A DNA stretch of 64,000 bases from Charina bottae (taxonomy: Eukaryota > Chordata > Lepidosauria > Squamata > Charinaidae). The stretch covers positions 70,548,963 through 70,612,962 of the forward strand of contig JALMGJ010000005.1 in assembly GCA_023362775.1 (NCBI GenBank), written 5' to 3'. Made by a program: the position numbers and the translations under genes. Positions 1 through 11,760 of this stretch are shown here, piece by piece. Below the pieces are notes generated by a model that was not told where the DNA came from, searched no databases, and saw only the letters and a list, made by a program, of their open reading frames with translations. Each line of letters opens with the position of its first letter. Position 1 is the stretch's first letter.

Positions 1-737
1 ACTTCCAACAGGACAATTGGGCGGACCCGCTAGCAGTAGCAGAATTCGCTTACAACAACACGCTGCACACCTCCACCAAGATGTCTCCATTCTTGGCAAA
101 CTACGGTTTCCATCCTCAACACCTTCCTCTTGCGCCTCCAGAATCCTCTGTGCCTGCCACTGATCAGTTTTTTCAGGAGCTACAGGCCAGACACCAGGTC
201 CTTCACGAGCAGTTGGAGAAGGCCAAGGAAGATTACAAGCGGTTCACCGATTGCCACCGGAATCCGGGACCTTCACTAGCAGTTGGTGTGGCTGTCCACC
301 AAACATCTAACTTCCATGCGCCCATCCCGGAAATTGGACCACTGGTTCCTGGAACCTTTTCCAGTTGAAGCTGTGATCAATCCTGTCGCCTTCAGGCTAA
401 CCCTGACATCCCGCATGCAGGTACACCCCATGTTTCACAGATCCTTGTTAATCCCAGTGTTGGCGGCCAGCTTGCTGAGGTCCACAAAGCCGCCACCCTC
501 TCCAGTCGTCATCCAAGGTGAACCCAAGTACGAGGTCACCCGCATACTGGACTCACGTTTTTGTCACGGTCGTCTCCAGTACCTCGTTGACTGGAAAGGA
601 TACAGACCAGACAAATATTCGTGGGAAAATACTGCAGACGTACATGCACCTCTACGGGTGAGGGACTTTCACCGGCAATACCCGCATACGCCCAGACCTC
701 CAATCCGGAGGGAAGCGGGTCCTGTGGGGGGGGATAG
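1..737 (+). pseudogene. Ty3/gypsy pol 3' end (integrase C-terminus and chromodomain), frameshifted
   Basis: This is the tail of an LTR-retrotransposon pol gene that enters from outside the window. The first frame, read from the window edge to a stop at 366-368, carries the end of the integrase core (AYNNTLH, about nt 49-70). A second frame takes over near nt 283 and encodes the GPY/F-like stretch (PVEAVINPVAFRL) and a chromodomain (EVTRILDSR, then LQYLVDWKGY, about nt 530-610). The switch of frame near 281-300 is a frameshift, so the copy is broken. The chromodomain frame runs on through the polypurine tract and stops at 892-894, inside the LTR. The chromodomain places it in the chromovirus branch, like the intact element at 25.7-32.4 kb, but it is clearly diverged from that one. 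Confidence 0.85.
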
Positions 738-1799
738 TGTCAGGATGAAGGTTGAGTCTGATTCAGAAGAAAGGGGATTGTTAGTAGAGGAAGCCGGAAT
801 TGTTAGTAGAGGAAGCACGAAATTCGAATCAGAGTCGGAGCCGCTGATTGGAGACAGCCCAGAGGAAGTAGTGGGCCTGCCTATTGGCGCGTGAGAAAGG
901 AGGTGGGAAAGGCGGGAAGAGCAACGTGAGGCGTGATTGGCTCCCGCTCACAAACAGCGCGAAAATCAAGGGAATAAAAGGCTAGCGCAACGTGCACCCA
1001 TTGCCAGAGACAACCATTTGAGATCCCCGTTACCCACGCCAGGCTGTCAGCCTCAGCCCCGTCGTACTGCACCAACTGGGCCTGGCCTCACAGAACCGTC
1101 TAGCTCTGCGCCAGAACCTTGCCCTGCCACTCCGCCAAGTTTCACGTCGGAACCTTGCCTTGCTGCCTCGCTGACTCGTGCGCCGGAATTCAGCCCTGCC
1201 ACCCAGCCACACTTTGCGCCAGAACGCTGCCTTGCTGTCCAGCCACACTTCATGCCGGAGTCCTGCCTTGCCACCCAGCCACGCTTCGAGCTGGAACCCT
1301 GTCTTGCTGCATCACTGTGTCTTGTGCCTAAACCTCACCGCATCACCACGCCCAGTCCAGTGCCGGAATCTTGCCTTGCTGCCCAGCTGCGCTTTGCACT
1401 GGAATCTTGCCTTGCTGCCCAGCTGTGCTTCGCACCAGAATCTTGCCTTGCTGCCCAGCCGCACTTTGCGCCAGAATCTTGCCTTGCTGCCCAGCTACGC
1501 TTCACACTGGAATCTTACCTTGCTGCCAAGCTGTGATTTGCGCCCAGCCTCATGTCAGAGCCTTGCCTGTCACTGCACCAAGCCTCGGGTGAAACTCTTG
1601 CCCTGAACCCGTAACAGACTGAGAACTGCTGCCCTACTCCGCAGCCACATGGTTATTTCCACGTGTGCACCAACCTGGAGCTAGCCACGTGGCGCCTCAT
1701 ATCCCATAAGCAGCCCGTGTCCTCCATCTTTGTTTTATTTTGTAAATAAAGAACGTTATTCCACCCCTTCCTGCTTCAAGTCTTAGTCGGAACAGGACA
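738..1799 (+). mobile_element. 3' LTR of the Ty3/gypsy element (about 1.06 kb)
   Basis: A G-rich polypurine tract (about 725-733) precedes a TGTCAGG start, and the LTR ends in GGACA at 1799, giving TG...CA ends. A polyadenylation signal AATAAA lies at 1745-1750, close to the 3' end. The start resembles a fragment at 24038 inside a hAT element. The 5' copy lies outside the window, so no target duplication can be checked. Confidence 0.75.
1119..1540 (+). repeat. 36-bp minisatellite inside the gypsy LTR
   Basis: The core TTGCCTTGCTGCC recurs at a 36-bp spacing (for example at 1371, 1407, 1443), with older and more diverged copies upstream. Because 36 is a multiple of three, all forward frames stay open. 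One of them (937-1536) would read as a 12-residue repeat of the ESCLAAQ type. I read this as a consequence of the repeat length, not as a gene. Confidence 0.8.
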
Positions 1800-1829
1800 C
1801 TACTCTTAATTTGGCCTTTGCACAACTCC

Positions 1830-2170
1830 TATCTTGTGTGCCAGTTCTGACCATTCCTGGATAGGAAGCCCTACTTACAGTGACTCATGTCCTGATCACC
1901 CCTTAAATGAACTATTGCAACTATCTCTACATAGGGCAGCCCTTGAAGACCACCCAGAAGCCACAACTGGCCAGAATGCAGCGAATAGTTAAGGGTACAT
2001 CCCAATTTGTTCAAGTAGCACCACTGCTGGAAGAGCTGAAGTTCGCCAGTTGGTTTCTGAGTGCAATTCAGTTTGTAATCTTTAAATCTACATGGCTCAG
2101 GACTTGGTTATCTGCAGGACCATATTCTACTGGTTTCTGCCCATTTAGTAAGTTCTAGTCCTTTGAGTTC
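1830..2170 (+). mobile_element. CR1/L2-type LINE fragment (RT C-terminal part)
   Basis: A decayed coding stretch resembles the part of CR1/L2 reverse transcriptases after the palm: YCNYLYIGQPLKTTQKPQ corresponds to the usual LDYCNALYLGLP...QLVQN region. Stops and frame changes are present. The typical 3' end of this class occurs 370 bp downstream (2534-2614). Confidence 0.6.
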
Positions 2171-2533
2171 CCGAGGTCAGATCAGTTCCAATCCTGTTGG
2201 CATTCAGGAAAGCCACCAAGACCTAACTGTTTCGGAAAGTCCTTGGGGAATGATGTTACAGCAGGTTTTCTCCTTGCAGTAGGCAATTGTTGCTTTTGGG
2301 TTTGGGGATATTGGTTTTTTTAAAATTCTTTTTTACTTTTTCATTATTGTAAGCCAACCTTTTTGAACTGAGCAGCAAATAAACCACGTTTATATCCTGG
2401 TCAATTCCATATATATATCTATTTACTGTATATAGAGAGTGATATAGACAGATAGAGGTGTTGCCTGCAAAGGAAGCTAGATGTTGACCCAGGAATATGA
2501 TTATTGTTATTCCCATTACTCAAGTAAATGTAA

Positions 2534-2614
2534 TATTGACCCGCCCAGGGTCCCTCCTTGTGGGGGAGATGGGCGGGATATAAATGTAATAATAAATAAA
2601 TAAATAAATAAAAT
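2534..2614 (+). mobile_element. CR1/L2-type LINE 3' end
   Basis: The element-end signature CCGCCCAGGGTCC...GGGGGAGATGGGCGGGATATAAAT is followed by an (AATA)n tail, as in several other places in the window. A (TG)n run follows at 2702-2722. Confidence 0.65.
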
Positions 2615-3320
2615 ATACGATACAGGCAAGAGCATGCTATTTGATACTTCTGTGTTAGTTATCCTGATTCCATGTTATTGTATATTATGAAGTACATTGC
2701 TGTGTGTGTGTGTGTGTGTGTATATTGAATGTGTTAGTTATTTGCTTGTCTGTCATGTATGTTTGTATTCATATTTGTCTGCTCAAGGAAGGCAATAAAA
2801 ATTTATTCATTATTCTATATAACAGATCAGACAATCCCCATGTATGGTATCTCCCCAACTCTTTTGTGGGGAAAACAATATGTAATTTGGAGCTTAAGTC
2901 AGGCAGAACATTCCATTGCCTACTGATTCTGATCATAATGATTTTAAATAGATTTTAAATAGATCAGTTGAATGAGCAAGATCCAGCAGTGAGCTAATAT
3001 TTTTTTGCATTTTACGAACAGCTGTTTTGTTGGGATGAAGGATTTTTAAACACATACCAAAGGACAGCTAGAGTACTTTAGGATTCCCAGTGTACATAAA
3101 ATGAATACAATGGAGAGTATAATGGATGCAATGATTAGATTTGGATACATAGATGACCTTCAATGTAACCTTGAAGGCTACCAGTACCACCATAAGAAGA
3201 TTAAGTAAACCCAGGATTATAACCCTAAAACAGCCCTCCTCAACCTGAACAGGCAATTCCTTTTGAGTACATTTGGTTTTCAGCTATTGAAAGAAATGAC
3301 TACATTATTATTTTACTTAC

Positions 3321-3439
3321 TGGTTTGTCCTTGATAGTGGGACTTGATACACATAAATAAAGTTTCCCGTCCTCTTCCAGACAGGCATCTATCAGAGCTT
3401 GAACAGAGGTTTCTTCCTGGAATAGCAAAAAAGCATAAC
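3321..3439 (-). CDS. CPEB4: CPEB4 exon: second half of RRM1 (119 bp)
   Basis: Read on the minus strand, the exon starts after a CCCCAAG acceptor at 3439 and ends at 3321 before a GTAAG donor. With one base from the preceding exon it gives exactly 40 codons, GYAFLLFQEETSVQALIDAC followed by LEEDGKLYLCVSSPTIKDKP. GYAFLLF is the RNP1 motif of RRM1, the strand that contacts RNA. CPEB proteins bind U-rich elements in mRNA 3' UTRs and control poly(A) length and translation in the cytoplasm. The ACLEEDGK wording fits CPEB4; CPEB2 and CPEB3 have ACIEEDGK, from memory of the family. No stop or indel is seen, so the exon looks functional. Confidence 0.96.
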
Positions 3440-3579
3440 CTTGGGGAAAAAAGAATAAAGTTAGTAAATACAAATTATAGAAAACACAGCACAAACTAAT
3501 CACAAACATAACATGAATTTTGTAAAATAACAATAGTATCTTCAAAAACACAATACCCCTGACCCAAAATATAACATTA

Positions 3580-3808
3580 CAGGTAGTCCTTGTTTACCGA
3601 CCACAATTGGGACTGGCAACTTGGTCATTAAGCAAAGTGGTTGCTAAGTGAAACCACAACTGTGCTTATGATCTTACTTCAGCTTTCCTTTGCTTTACAG
3701 ACCTGCGAAGGTCATAAATGCGAGGATTGGTCATAAAGTTATTTTTTCATCACCATCATAACTGCGAATGGTTGCTAAACAAGGTAGTTGCTAAACAAGG
3801 ACTACCTG
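3580..3808. mobile_element. Palindromic TA-flanked MITE (Tc1/mariner, Tigger-like)
   Basis: The ends CAGGTAGTCCTTGTTTA and TAAACAAGGACTACCTG are inverted repeats flanked by TA on both sides, as expected for Tc1/mariner target sites. The body contains repeated 'GGTCATTAAGC / GTTGCTAAAC' blocks. It has no coding capacity. The same family recurs at 36054, 39411, 48471, 57640 and 58019. Confidence 0.75.
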
Positions 3809-3854
3809 TAGTGGGGAAAGCTGATCACAGCATTTCAAATCATCCTATGCCCAA

Positions 3855-4454
3855 TCAATCAAATCTTTATTATGGTCAAAGACCAGCATAAGGAGGCTGG
3901 GGTACAGTCAGTTAAAAGCATAGAAAATACATTAAAGTCTAAAGAATAATATAAAAAGCTAATATTGTTGTATATATATATAACACAAAAGTCTTTTAAA
4001 AATCTAAAAGGAGAGGTAGGAGCATTAAATGGGTGTAGGGGAGCATAAAGGTTAGTATGTCTATCAATACAAAGCACGCTAGTATGATGAATTAGATGCT
4101 CATTAAAACTAGTTTATGGCACTGGTCATCATCTGACAAATTTTAAGTGCTGCTGCGCAGAACCTGGCAACATTGTAGCAGGGTTGGTATCTGACAGCAG
4201 CTGGGAGGTGTAAAATTGTCCTGAGCACCCTGGGTCTTTATACAATAATGGTAAGACGAAGCTACTACGAATATCTCTATAGTACAGGCACTGGAGAAGT
4301 ACATGCTCTGTTCTTTCTATGTGAACAGAGTCACAGGGGCATTCTCTCTCCGAGTAAGGAATCTTCCTGTATCGGCCTTCAAGGACAGCTGAGAGGAGGG
4401 CATGATATCATGCCAGAGTAAAGGCCCTCTGATGGTTAGGTACCTCGAGTTTAG
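3855..4454 (-). mobile_element. 5'-truncated LINE with 12-bp target duplication
   Basis: The insertion lies between direct repeats TCCTATGCCCAA (3843-3854 and 4455-4466). On the minus strand it encodes a decayed LINE C-terminus with a zinc-knuckle-like stretch (CPCDSVHIERTEHVLLQC) and ends in CTTTGACCATAATAAAGATT. That tail is shared with the fragment near 13760-13790. No reverse-transcriptase motif remains. Confidence 0.7.
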
Positions 4455-7400
4455 TCCTATGCCCAAATACCTTAGTTTATGACCAGCATAAGCAACAAAA
4501 GATCACAGTGAGACACAGCAACTGCTGCATTTGCACAGATTTTAAAGCAGAAACTGAATACTGCCCCCTGATATGATTGTATGCTGTTAAACTGTTGTGC
4601 CTCACCATTTTTGACTGAAAAATTGGTAAACAGCAGAATGTTAATAGTAAAATGACCCAGACTTAGACTGGTGTTGAGTGCGCCCAACTTATAGACATGC
4701 TAAGGCATCCTAAATGTATTCTGTCTCACAAACAGCATGCTGTGAGTTAATAGTAGAAGATTACAGAATATCTGGCTGTTTTGCACCATTTCTTTCATAA
4801 CATTAAATATGAAAACTACTCCAAAATAATATCATGTCAAATGTATTATATTGGGAAAGAAATGTCATTCATACTTTAGAACTTTTGTATGCTTTGAGCA
4901 CTCAAAAAATAATTGCACTTCTAAATCCAAAGTGAAATGAAAAATCAAAGAAACTAAATGTGCTTTTAAAATAATTAAATATGCATATAAAGCACTGCTG
5001 TGCTGCAGTTAGCTTTCTGATATAAAACATGAAAACCTTTAGTGCTTAAGATGTTGCAAAATAGAAGACACTAATCTTACTTTAACTACTGCAAAGGCAG
5101 AATTGCAATATACTTTAGCGTCAACTGATTCGTTTAACAAAGAAATGATACCATTAAAAAAATTCAGATGAAGGATAAGTAATTCTATAGTTTTATTCCT
5201 CTACAATACCCCTCTACTATAAAACTACAAGCAAAATTTTACAGTTTGCATTTCTCTTTACTGCTTTTGGAATTTTTTATTAAGATTTTAAACAAGGCAA
5301 GGGGCAATCTTTAGCCTCAAGCCAACAGACAGCTCTTAAATGCCTTTTACAGCCCCCTGAACCATCCCCATTACTTTGCCAAATTTCAATAACAGAGTTA
5401 TTAGAATTTAGCAATAACACTCTTATTAAAAGTTGGCTTTTTGAAGCAAAAAATAATAGAGACATAACACATTGAAAAAGAAAATAAATACATTCCTATC
5501 TTCTGCAAAAAAAAAAAAGTAGGGAAAGCATGCAGAAGATGGCTTCTGGAATTATTTCCAAATATTTTACTAACAGCTGCCATAGGAAGACCCTGTATCT
5601 TATTCTGTGTAACACGGTTGCAAATTTACACATTGTTTCTGTGTGTTTCTATTCTTCCTCATGTGCGCACACTGAGAAGCATAGGGTAGGCTGCATATTT
5701 CCACTCTGAGTCACATGACTAGGAAGGGGGCAGGGGGGCTGAAGAATGGAGCAGTCAGCAAAAGAAAAACATTTGGCATTTTTTAGGGGGGAAATGTTTT
5801 TCTTTGAAGCCCCCAGCTAGATCCAGCCTATTTTTGGACATAACCTTTATTTTGCCAGCTTCTCGCACCATATCAAATGTGATCCCGTTCTATTTAATTT
5901 TCAGAGAGTTATCCTGCTTCCATATATTTATATAGAATCCTGAGCCCATTTGCATAATTTATTTCTAACATTAAGCCATGTCAGGATATGTGGTACCTCT
6001 TTCCTCATTTTGCAGTATCATTGTACTATACCCCTTGCCCTTTCTACAAGACTGTGCAGTCCACAGTCACCAAATGGCTATTCTTTCCTGTTTTAAACAA
6101 GTATTTGCATTATCTTCAAGTTGTCCCTGGCTTGGTAAAAGCTAGCATTAATCTATAAAGAAGAAAACAAAATAGAAGAAATATATTTCTTCCTGGGAAT
6201 AAAGAAAAATGATTCTATCTTTTAATAATTGATTTAAAAGATGGAATAAATTGTAGTGTATCTTGATCCATTCTCAATAAATCTCTAACATTCCTCGAAC
6301 ATAAGCCTAACCTTTTAAGCAGGCTCTGATCTAGTGGCATACCTGTGCCCATGAATAAGTTGCAACCAGAATAGAAACAGGAATAAAGTCAGAAGGCCTA
6401 ATATAGTATATGTGTAATAAATTGTAGCTGTTTTGCAGATTCATCTCACTGCACTGGGATTTCAGATATTTCAATGACCATATCCCAAACCACCAATAAG
6501 CATTCCCTCTATCTTTTCATACACATCATTAATAAAAATATTGAAGACTCAGGATTGGATCTAGGGGCAACTCACAAGAACTTACACTAATTTGAGGAAG
6601 CATTGATCAGTAGGTTTTGAAACTGATTTTTGACTTAGTTATTTGTCCACTTTTTACCAATACAATTCACTTATAACTAGCTTGCTAATGAGCATGTCAT
6701 GAGGTACTCTGTCAAATATTTTATTGAAATCAACACATATTATGTCTACAACATTCCTACAATTAAGAAAGTTGCCCAATCAAAAATTAAATAAGGTTAG
6801 TCTGGAATACATGTTCTTGACAAATCCATGCTGACTTCATATAATTACTGCACTATTTTCAAGGTGCTTACAGATGAACGTATTTATTAATTGCTCTAGG
6901 ATTTTCTATGGTATCTATCTAAGGCTGAATGGTCTGTAGTTTGCTAGATCTTTTTCACCTTTTCGAAGACAGGGACAAGATTTGTTCTCCAGTCACCTGT
7001 TACTTCACAATTTTTTTCATAATTACTCAAAGATAATATATAAAAATTCAGCCAGATTATAGCTAGCTCCTTTGATATTCTAGGATGCAATTTTTCTAGC
7101 CCTGGAGATTTTAAACTCATTCACTTATCATCAGTCCAACAATCATACGCTTTATCCTGGTTTTCACAATTACCTAGTGTATCACATATTTTCTTATCAG
7201 AGACAACTGAACCAAATTAGTAATTGAGTAGCTCTGTGTTTTTTTATTACTTGTTGGCCTCTCTTATTCACGTTTTGGATTAGCTTTAGTTTTAAGAAGT
7301 CATCTGTGTACAATCACTTATATAACTCATAGCATTCCAATACTCCATTCAGAATTATGAGTTATAGTGTATGAGACTGGACAGAATTGGTTGTCCTTTT

Positions 7401-7505
7401 AAAATATCTTTATGTATATTTCATTCATGATTTTTATTAACAGAATATTTATATAATATAGAAACAATATTCTGTGAACTATGTCAATAGTCATTAGAAT
7501 AATAT

Positions 7506-9354
7506 CTTCCGGTGGGAAAATGGCGAACTGAACAACCTTGCCCATGAGCTCCGTGGGCAGAGTTGGCATCGTGACACTTTTTTAGGGCAGAGGCAGGCTT
7601 TTCCTGTAACCCAAAGCATTTTCCGGAGTAAGAAAAATGCTGGGAATTGACCCATTTGTCCTCCAGACGGTGAGTTGTAGTCAGGAGATCGTGGACAGCA
7701 TGTGCAATCGAATGGTAAGACTTCACCAGGAGGCTGGGATTTCATCTTTTTCCGAGCTGTTTTGCAGCCTCTTAGAGGGGCAGCATAAGTTCTGCTTTTC
7801 CATTTCTAAAGCACCCAATTTAGCTTTTAAGTTTTTGTACCCCAAGAGAAGCTTTTTACAGTAAGAAGAAGCGAAATCTCTTGGTGATTATAGTTATTTT
7901 TGGATTATATTTTTAATTTTCTTAAAAAGTTTTGGCTTGTTTTCCCATCTAAAGTGTAACAAGGGCTGAAAAAACATAATTGCCTTTCCGTTACTATTTC
8001 TTGTACTAAATTTGAAGGATGGATTGTTTTCCTACATGTTGGATTTGATGTCTTAAATGTTTTAATGTTTTAAATGTTTAGCTTTCTGTTCACTTTCTCT
8101 GGGATTTGTTTGCTAGTATACTTTCTTTTGTCAATTTCAGATGGAAGTTTTTCATTAAGCCATTAACTTTTATTTCTGTGAGTTTTATCTTTGTGAGTTA
8201 ACTATTTAGGGGGGCACCTTGGTTTGCTGCCTGAAGTATGGAAGATTTTAAAGAAGATTTCTTAGAATTCCGTTCTGAACGTAAACAGACTTTTAAAGAA
8301 ATCCTTTCAGAGTGTTGTCAAGCTGTTTTGCAGAGTGTTTGGGACATTGGAGAAGAGATTGTTGCTAAAATGTGTCATCTGGCTGGAAATGCTATGATGG
8401 AAAATGAAGATTTTGGTAAAGATGGGGACTTTGTTGCTGTTACTGAGATTGAAGTAATGCCAGCTGAAGATAGTGGTTTGGTGTTGAAGGGGTTAAAACG
8501 ACAGTTTGAGTTTAAAACTGCACAAGGAGTTGCTATGATGGGGAAATGTTATGACTACCTGAATCAGTGTTATGGGAAAGAAGAAAATATGATGTGTGGG
8601 ATTTTTTTTCTGCTGAGAAATATGTATCTCAGATACAGGCAGTTGGGCTATGGGGTTTTTATATTTAAAAAATGCCTTTTGTGTAATGGGGAAATATGTA
8701 AATGCTCTAGTATATTTTGAGGAGGGGTAAAAATTAAGAATATGTAACTGGACTGATAATGAGGCTATCATGATGTCTTTTTTTCAATTATTTGGATTAA
8801 GATTTACAGGATTTTTGATTGTAAGTTTTAAAAGTTATGGATAAGATATAATAATATTTTATATTGTTCTTCAGGTTTAATAGGGTTAAGATTGTTGTAG
8901 TTCTATTAATTATAAAGGCAGACAATTTATTTGTTTTTATAATTTGATGTTTATTGTAGTAGACAGAAACATACAGAATAGCGGTAGGAAGGAAATAATT
9001 AAATGGATGGTGTTTTATGGAGGATGGAAGCTGAATCAGAAATTTATATATATATACTTCCTTTTTTATATAAGGGGAGGGAGCAATTGTATTAGTGATT
9101 TGTATATGTGTTAAGGGAAGGATTTATAGAAATGATGTGATCTTGGTTTGATATAGAGAAAGGGTTTGATTATGGTAACTGTTGTATATTCTTGCTGTTG
9201 AAAGTTGGAAGTCACCTTTGTAATCTTTCAAAATTCTTTTTTCTTGTGTTTCACACTTTTTAGTTTCTTTTTCTTGTTTTGTTTGTAGTTTTTTTGTTTT
9301 TCTGTAGTTTTTATCTTTGTTTCAAATATAATAAAAAACTTTACCGAGAAAAAA
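7506..9354 (+). mobile_element. L1-like retrotransposon copy, 1.85 kb, with 20-bp target duplication
   Basis: The insertion is bracketed by AATAGTCATTAGAATAATAT at 7486-7505 and 9355-9374. It begins CTTCCGGTGGGAAAATGGCG, like the 5' ends of full-length L1 elements, and ends in a T-rich 3' UTR with AATAAAAAAC and a short A tail. It holds one good ORF (8238-8720) and no reverse transcriptase, so it is either an internally deleted L1 or a short non-autonomous L1 family. Poly(A) plus a long duplication imply L1-type target-primed insertion. Confidence 0.75.
8238..8720 (+). CDS. 160-codon ORF of the L1-like element, function unknown
   Basis: The ORF starts at an ATG in good context (A at -3, G at +4) about 730 bp from the element's 5' end and is uninterrupted. 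The protein begins MEDFKEDFLEFRSERKQTF. It is acidic and probably helical in its first third (possible short coiled coil, residues about 1-50), and rich in Cys and aromatics near the end. I see no RRM of L1 ORF1p and no RT or endonuclease motif. Its place fits an ORF1-derived product of a deleted L1, with the last 40 residues possibly read from former 3' sequence. An accidental ORF is the alternative. Confidence 0.45.
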   Translation: MEDFKEDFLEFRSERKQTFKEILSECCQAVLQSVWDIGEEIVAKMCHLAGNAMMENEDFGKDGDFVAVTEIEVMPAEDSGLVLKGLKRQFEFKTAQGVAMMGKCYDYLNQCYGKEENMMCGIFFLLRNMYLRYRQLGYGVFIFKKCLLCNGEICKCSSIF

Positions 9355-11094
9355 AATAGTCATTAGAATAATATAAGATACATATAACTTAAATGAAAAT
9401 ATTTAACAGAGCATTTCCTGGTAACCTGTCTAATTGATACACGTTATAAACTAATAACTAATAGTTATTATTAACCAGAACTATAATCTGCTGGTTAAAT
9501 GTATAAAAAAGGTCACTGTTTCCCTAGCAATCTTACAAGTAGGAAAGCCTGATGAATTCTCCGGGCCTTCATGCACAATAACAGTGTCCCATCAGTATAT
9601 CAACAAATTTAGTGCATTAACAAACAGGAGATTGTTTGGGAAGTAAGGGTTAGAATTTGAGCGGCTGGAGATGTCTGGGAAGATCAGAAGATGTTAATTG
9701 TTTCATCAGAGTGGAAAAAAGATTAGCATTCATAATGGGTAGACTGACTTGAAAGCAGGATAAATAATTATATAATAATTATATACCTCCCATAATGTGA
9801 AGAATGTGAAATATGCAAAGGAAGCAGAGGTTTGATTACTACTGTGAAAACAAGCAATCTTATTATTTGGCAGCTACTGTATACATTGCTAAAAGGAAAG
9901 GATGCGATTTCAATTAGGTGAAGAGGAAGCCAAAGAATAAGGGAAGGGACACCAGAGCTTTAACTTCTTCCAGTTGCCATTTGGCTTCAAGTTAGTTGGA
10001 ATTTAATATATTCCATTTAATTTAATAATTATATAATAATTATATAAAATAATTAAATATATAATTATTATATAATAATAATTAATAATATATTCCATTT
10101 AATTTAATAATTCCAATTTAATATAGCCTTTCCACAGATATAACTGCTGAATGCCTTGTTTTAAGCAAATGAACTACTTTATTGCACTGAAGGATGGAGA
10201 AGTTTTGTTTTCAAACGCAGCAATACGCAACAGAGGAAAATTTGTGAATCGTATATAGAAATTCCTTCTCTTTTGCCAAATTGGAAAAAAGACTTAAAAG
10301 TAGCACAGCATTTGTTATAATAAGAGACGTGTTTCTAGTGCTTATTTTATTAACTTTAAATATGGATTCCTAGCACTGAGACTTTTACTGAGGTACTATT
10401 ATGTGGTGGACTTCTTAGCTGAGCTAATCTAGCGCTGAGATCATGCAATTCCAGGACCTCTAACAGAGTTTCTAATAATCATGCTGTAGGGTTTCTGCTA
10501 AAACCCTGACAGCTTAGAAGTCAGTTATAAATAATCTGGAACAGTTGTGACCAAGTGTTGTTTAGCACTTTCAGACAGACATTAACAGCAACTGGCAGGC
10601 ACTTTGAAAGCTGTTTCTCATATTAGTGCCACGGCAAAAATAGAAAAGACTATACCCTTGTCTTCTGCTAAAATAGATTTCACTCAAGAATGTTTTTAAA
10701 AAACACAAGAGAGCACTGGTTTAGCCTCCCAAAATTCAGGGTGCCTCGAAATCTATCATGTTGGATGTTTCATATTTCATCAACAATTTTATTTTGTAGT
10801 TCATCAACAACAGCATTCGCCTAGAGAACTCAGCAATCCTTTATTGGAATTCTCCATTCCTAAACCAAAGAAGTTTATATATTAGGTGGCATGAAGTAGT
10901 TCAGTAGTGCTATAACCAGAAAGAAAAATTGCACTTAAAGGATTCTTCATCAAAGCACAGAAACTCCTCTTCATATATATAATTGAAATGTGATAATTTT
11001 TTAATATGTTGGAAAAACATATGAAATGCTGCTGCTAGATAAAGGAGTGAAGAATTTTCCCTCCTTATTCTTGCATGTTCCTATGCTTCTAAAG

Positions 11095-11368
11095 CAGGGC
11101 TTTCCAAAGTTTTCCCGCGGCGACACACCAATTACCGTTGGTGTGTCGCCGCAGGAAAACCCGGAAGTGCCGCCATTGCGGCAACGCGCAAAAACCCGGA
11201 AGTGCTGCTGCCGCTTTCAGTTTTTGCGCGCCGCCGTTGGTGTGTCGCCGCGGGAAAACCCGGAAGCGCTGATGGCACGCCATCAGCGCTTCCGGGTTTT
11301 GACGCGACACATCTGGGCCCCGCAGGCGACACACTTTTGTGTCGCGACACACAGTTTGGAAAGCTCTG
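11095..11368. mobile_element. hAT MITE with 8-bp target duplication
   Basis: The terminal inverted repeats are CAGGGCTTTCCAAA and TTTGGAAAGCTCTG. The flanks are TTCTAAAG at 11087-11094 and 11369-11376, the 8 bp expected for hAT transposases. The body is GC-rich and palindromic (CGCCGCGGGAAAACCCGGAAG) and non-coding. Two sister copies are at 21928 and 52184. Confidence 0.88.
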
Positions 11369-11479
11369 TTCTAAAGGATAGAGATGGAGAACACTTCAAA
11401 GTGTTCTGGGGAATACAGAAACTAATAGAAGAGAATATATGTAGCTCAGGGTTGAACTGTGGAGTCCTTGGTGTTCTCT

Positions 11480-11760
11480 GAGTTTGGTTGCTTTCTTGCA
11501 GACATTTTGTTACCCAACTAGGTAACATCTTCAGTGCTAGAAGGGAGTGGGGTTTGCTCTTTGTTTATATACAGTAGCTTGCCCTGTCAGTGTTGGTGGG
11601 CGTGTGGTTTTCTCCTTGGTAGTTCCTTGATTAGGCTTTCGTTTACTGCTTGATTGTTTGAGTTGGTAATTCCTTGATTAGGGTATTGTTTACTGCTTGA
11701 TTGTTTGTCTGATGTTAATCCTGGTGTTAATCCCTGCTTAGCAGATAAGTATGACACTCT
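11480..11760 (-). mobile_element. Penelope-like element fragment with hammerhead-like core
   Basis: On the minus strand, 11528-11534 reads CTGAAGA, followed by a stem (GTTACC...GGGTAAC) and then AAAATG. This matches the layout of the hammerhead ribozyme core (CUGANGA, stem II, GAAA), with the GAAA partly decayed. Penelope-like elements are known to carry such motifs. The flanking 11570-11760 contains two diverged direct copies of TTCCTTGATTAGG...TGTTTACTGCTTGATTGTTTG. The assignment is by motif only. Confidence 0.45.

Larger units (their letters stand above)
1..3320 (-). other. CPEB4: CPEB4 intron downstream of the RRM1 exon (partial)
   Basis: Intronic DNA after the 119-bp exon, running off the window. 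It holds the gypsy 3' end (1-1799) and LINE remnants (1.8-2.6 kb). From 2.7 to 3.3 kb I see only AT-rich unique sequence. The next expected exon, which would begin with VQIRPWNLSDSDF, is not in the window. Confidence 0.7.

Noticed and set aside
1371..1516. CRISPR-like regular repeats
   Set aside because: Repeats are contiguous with no unique spacers, in a vertebrate LTR.
937..1536. 199-codon repetitive ORF in the gypsy LTR as a gene
   Set aside because: The 36-bp repeat keeps every frame open. It lies within an LTR and has no domain.
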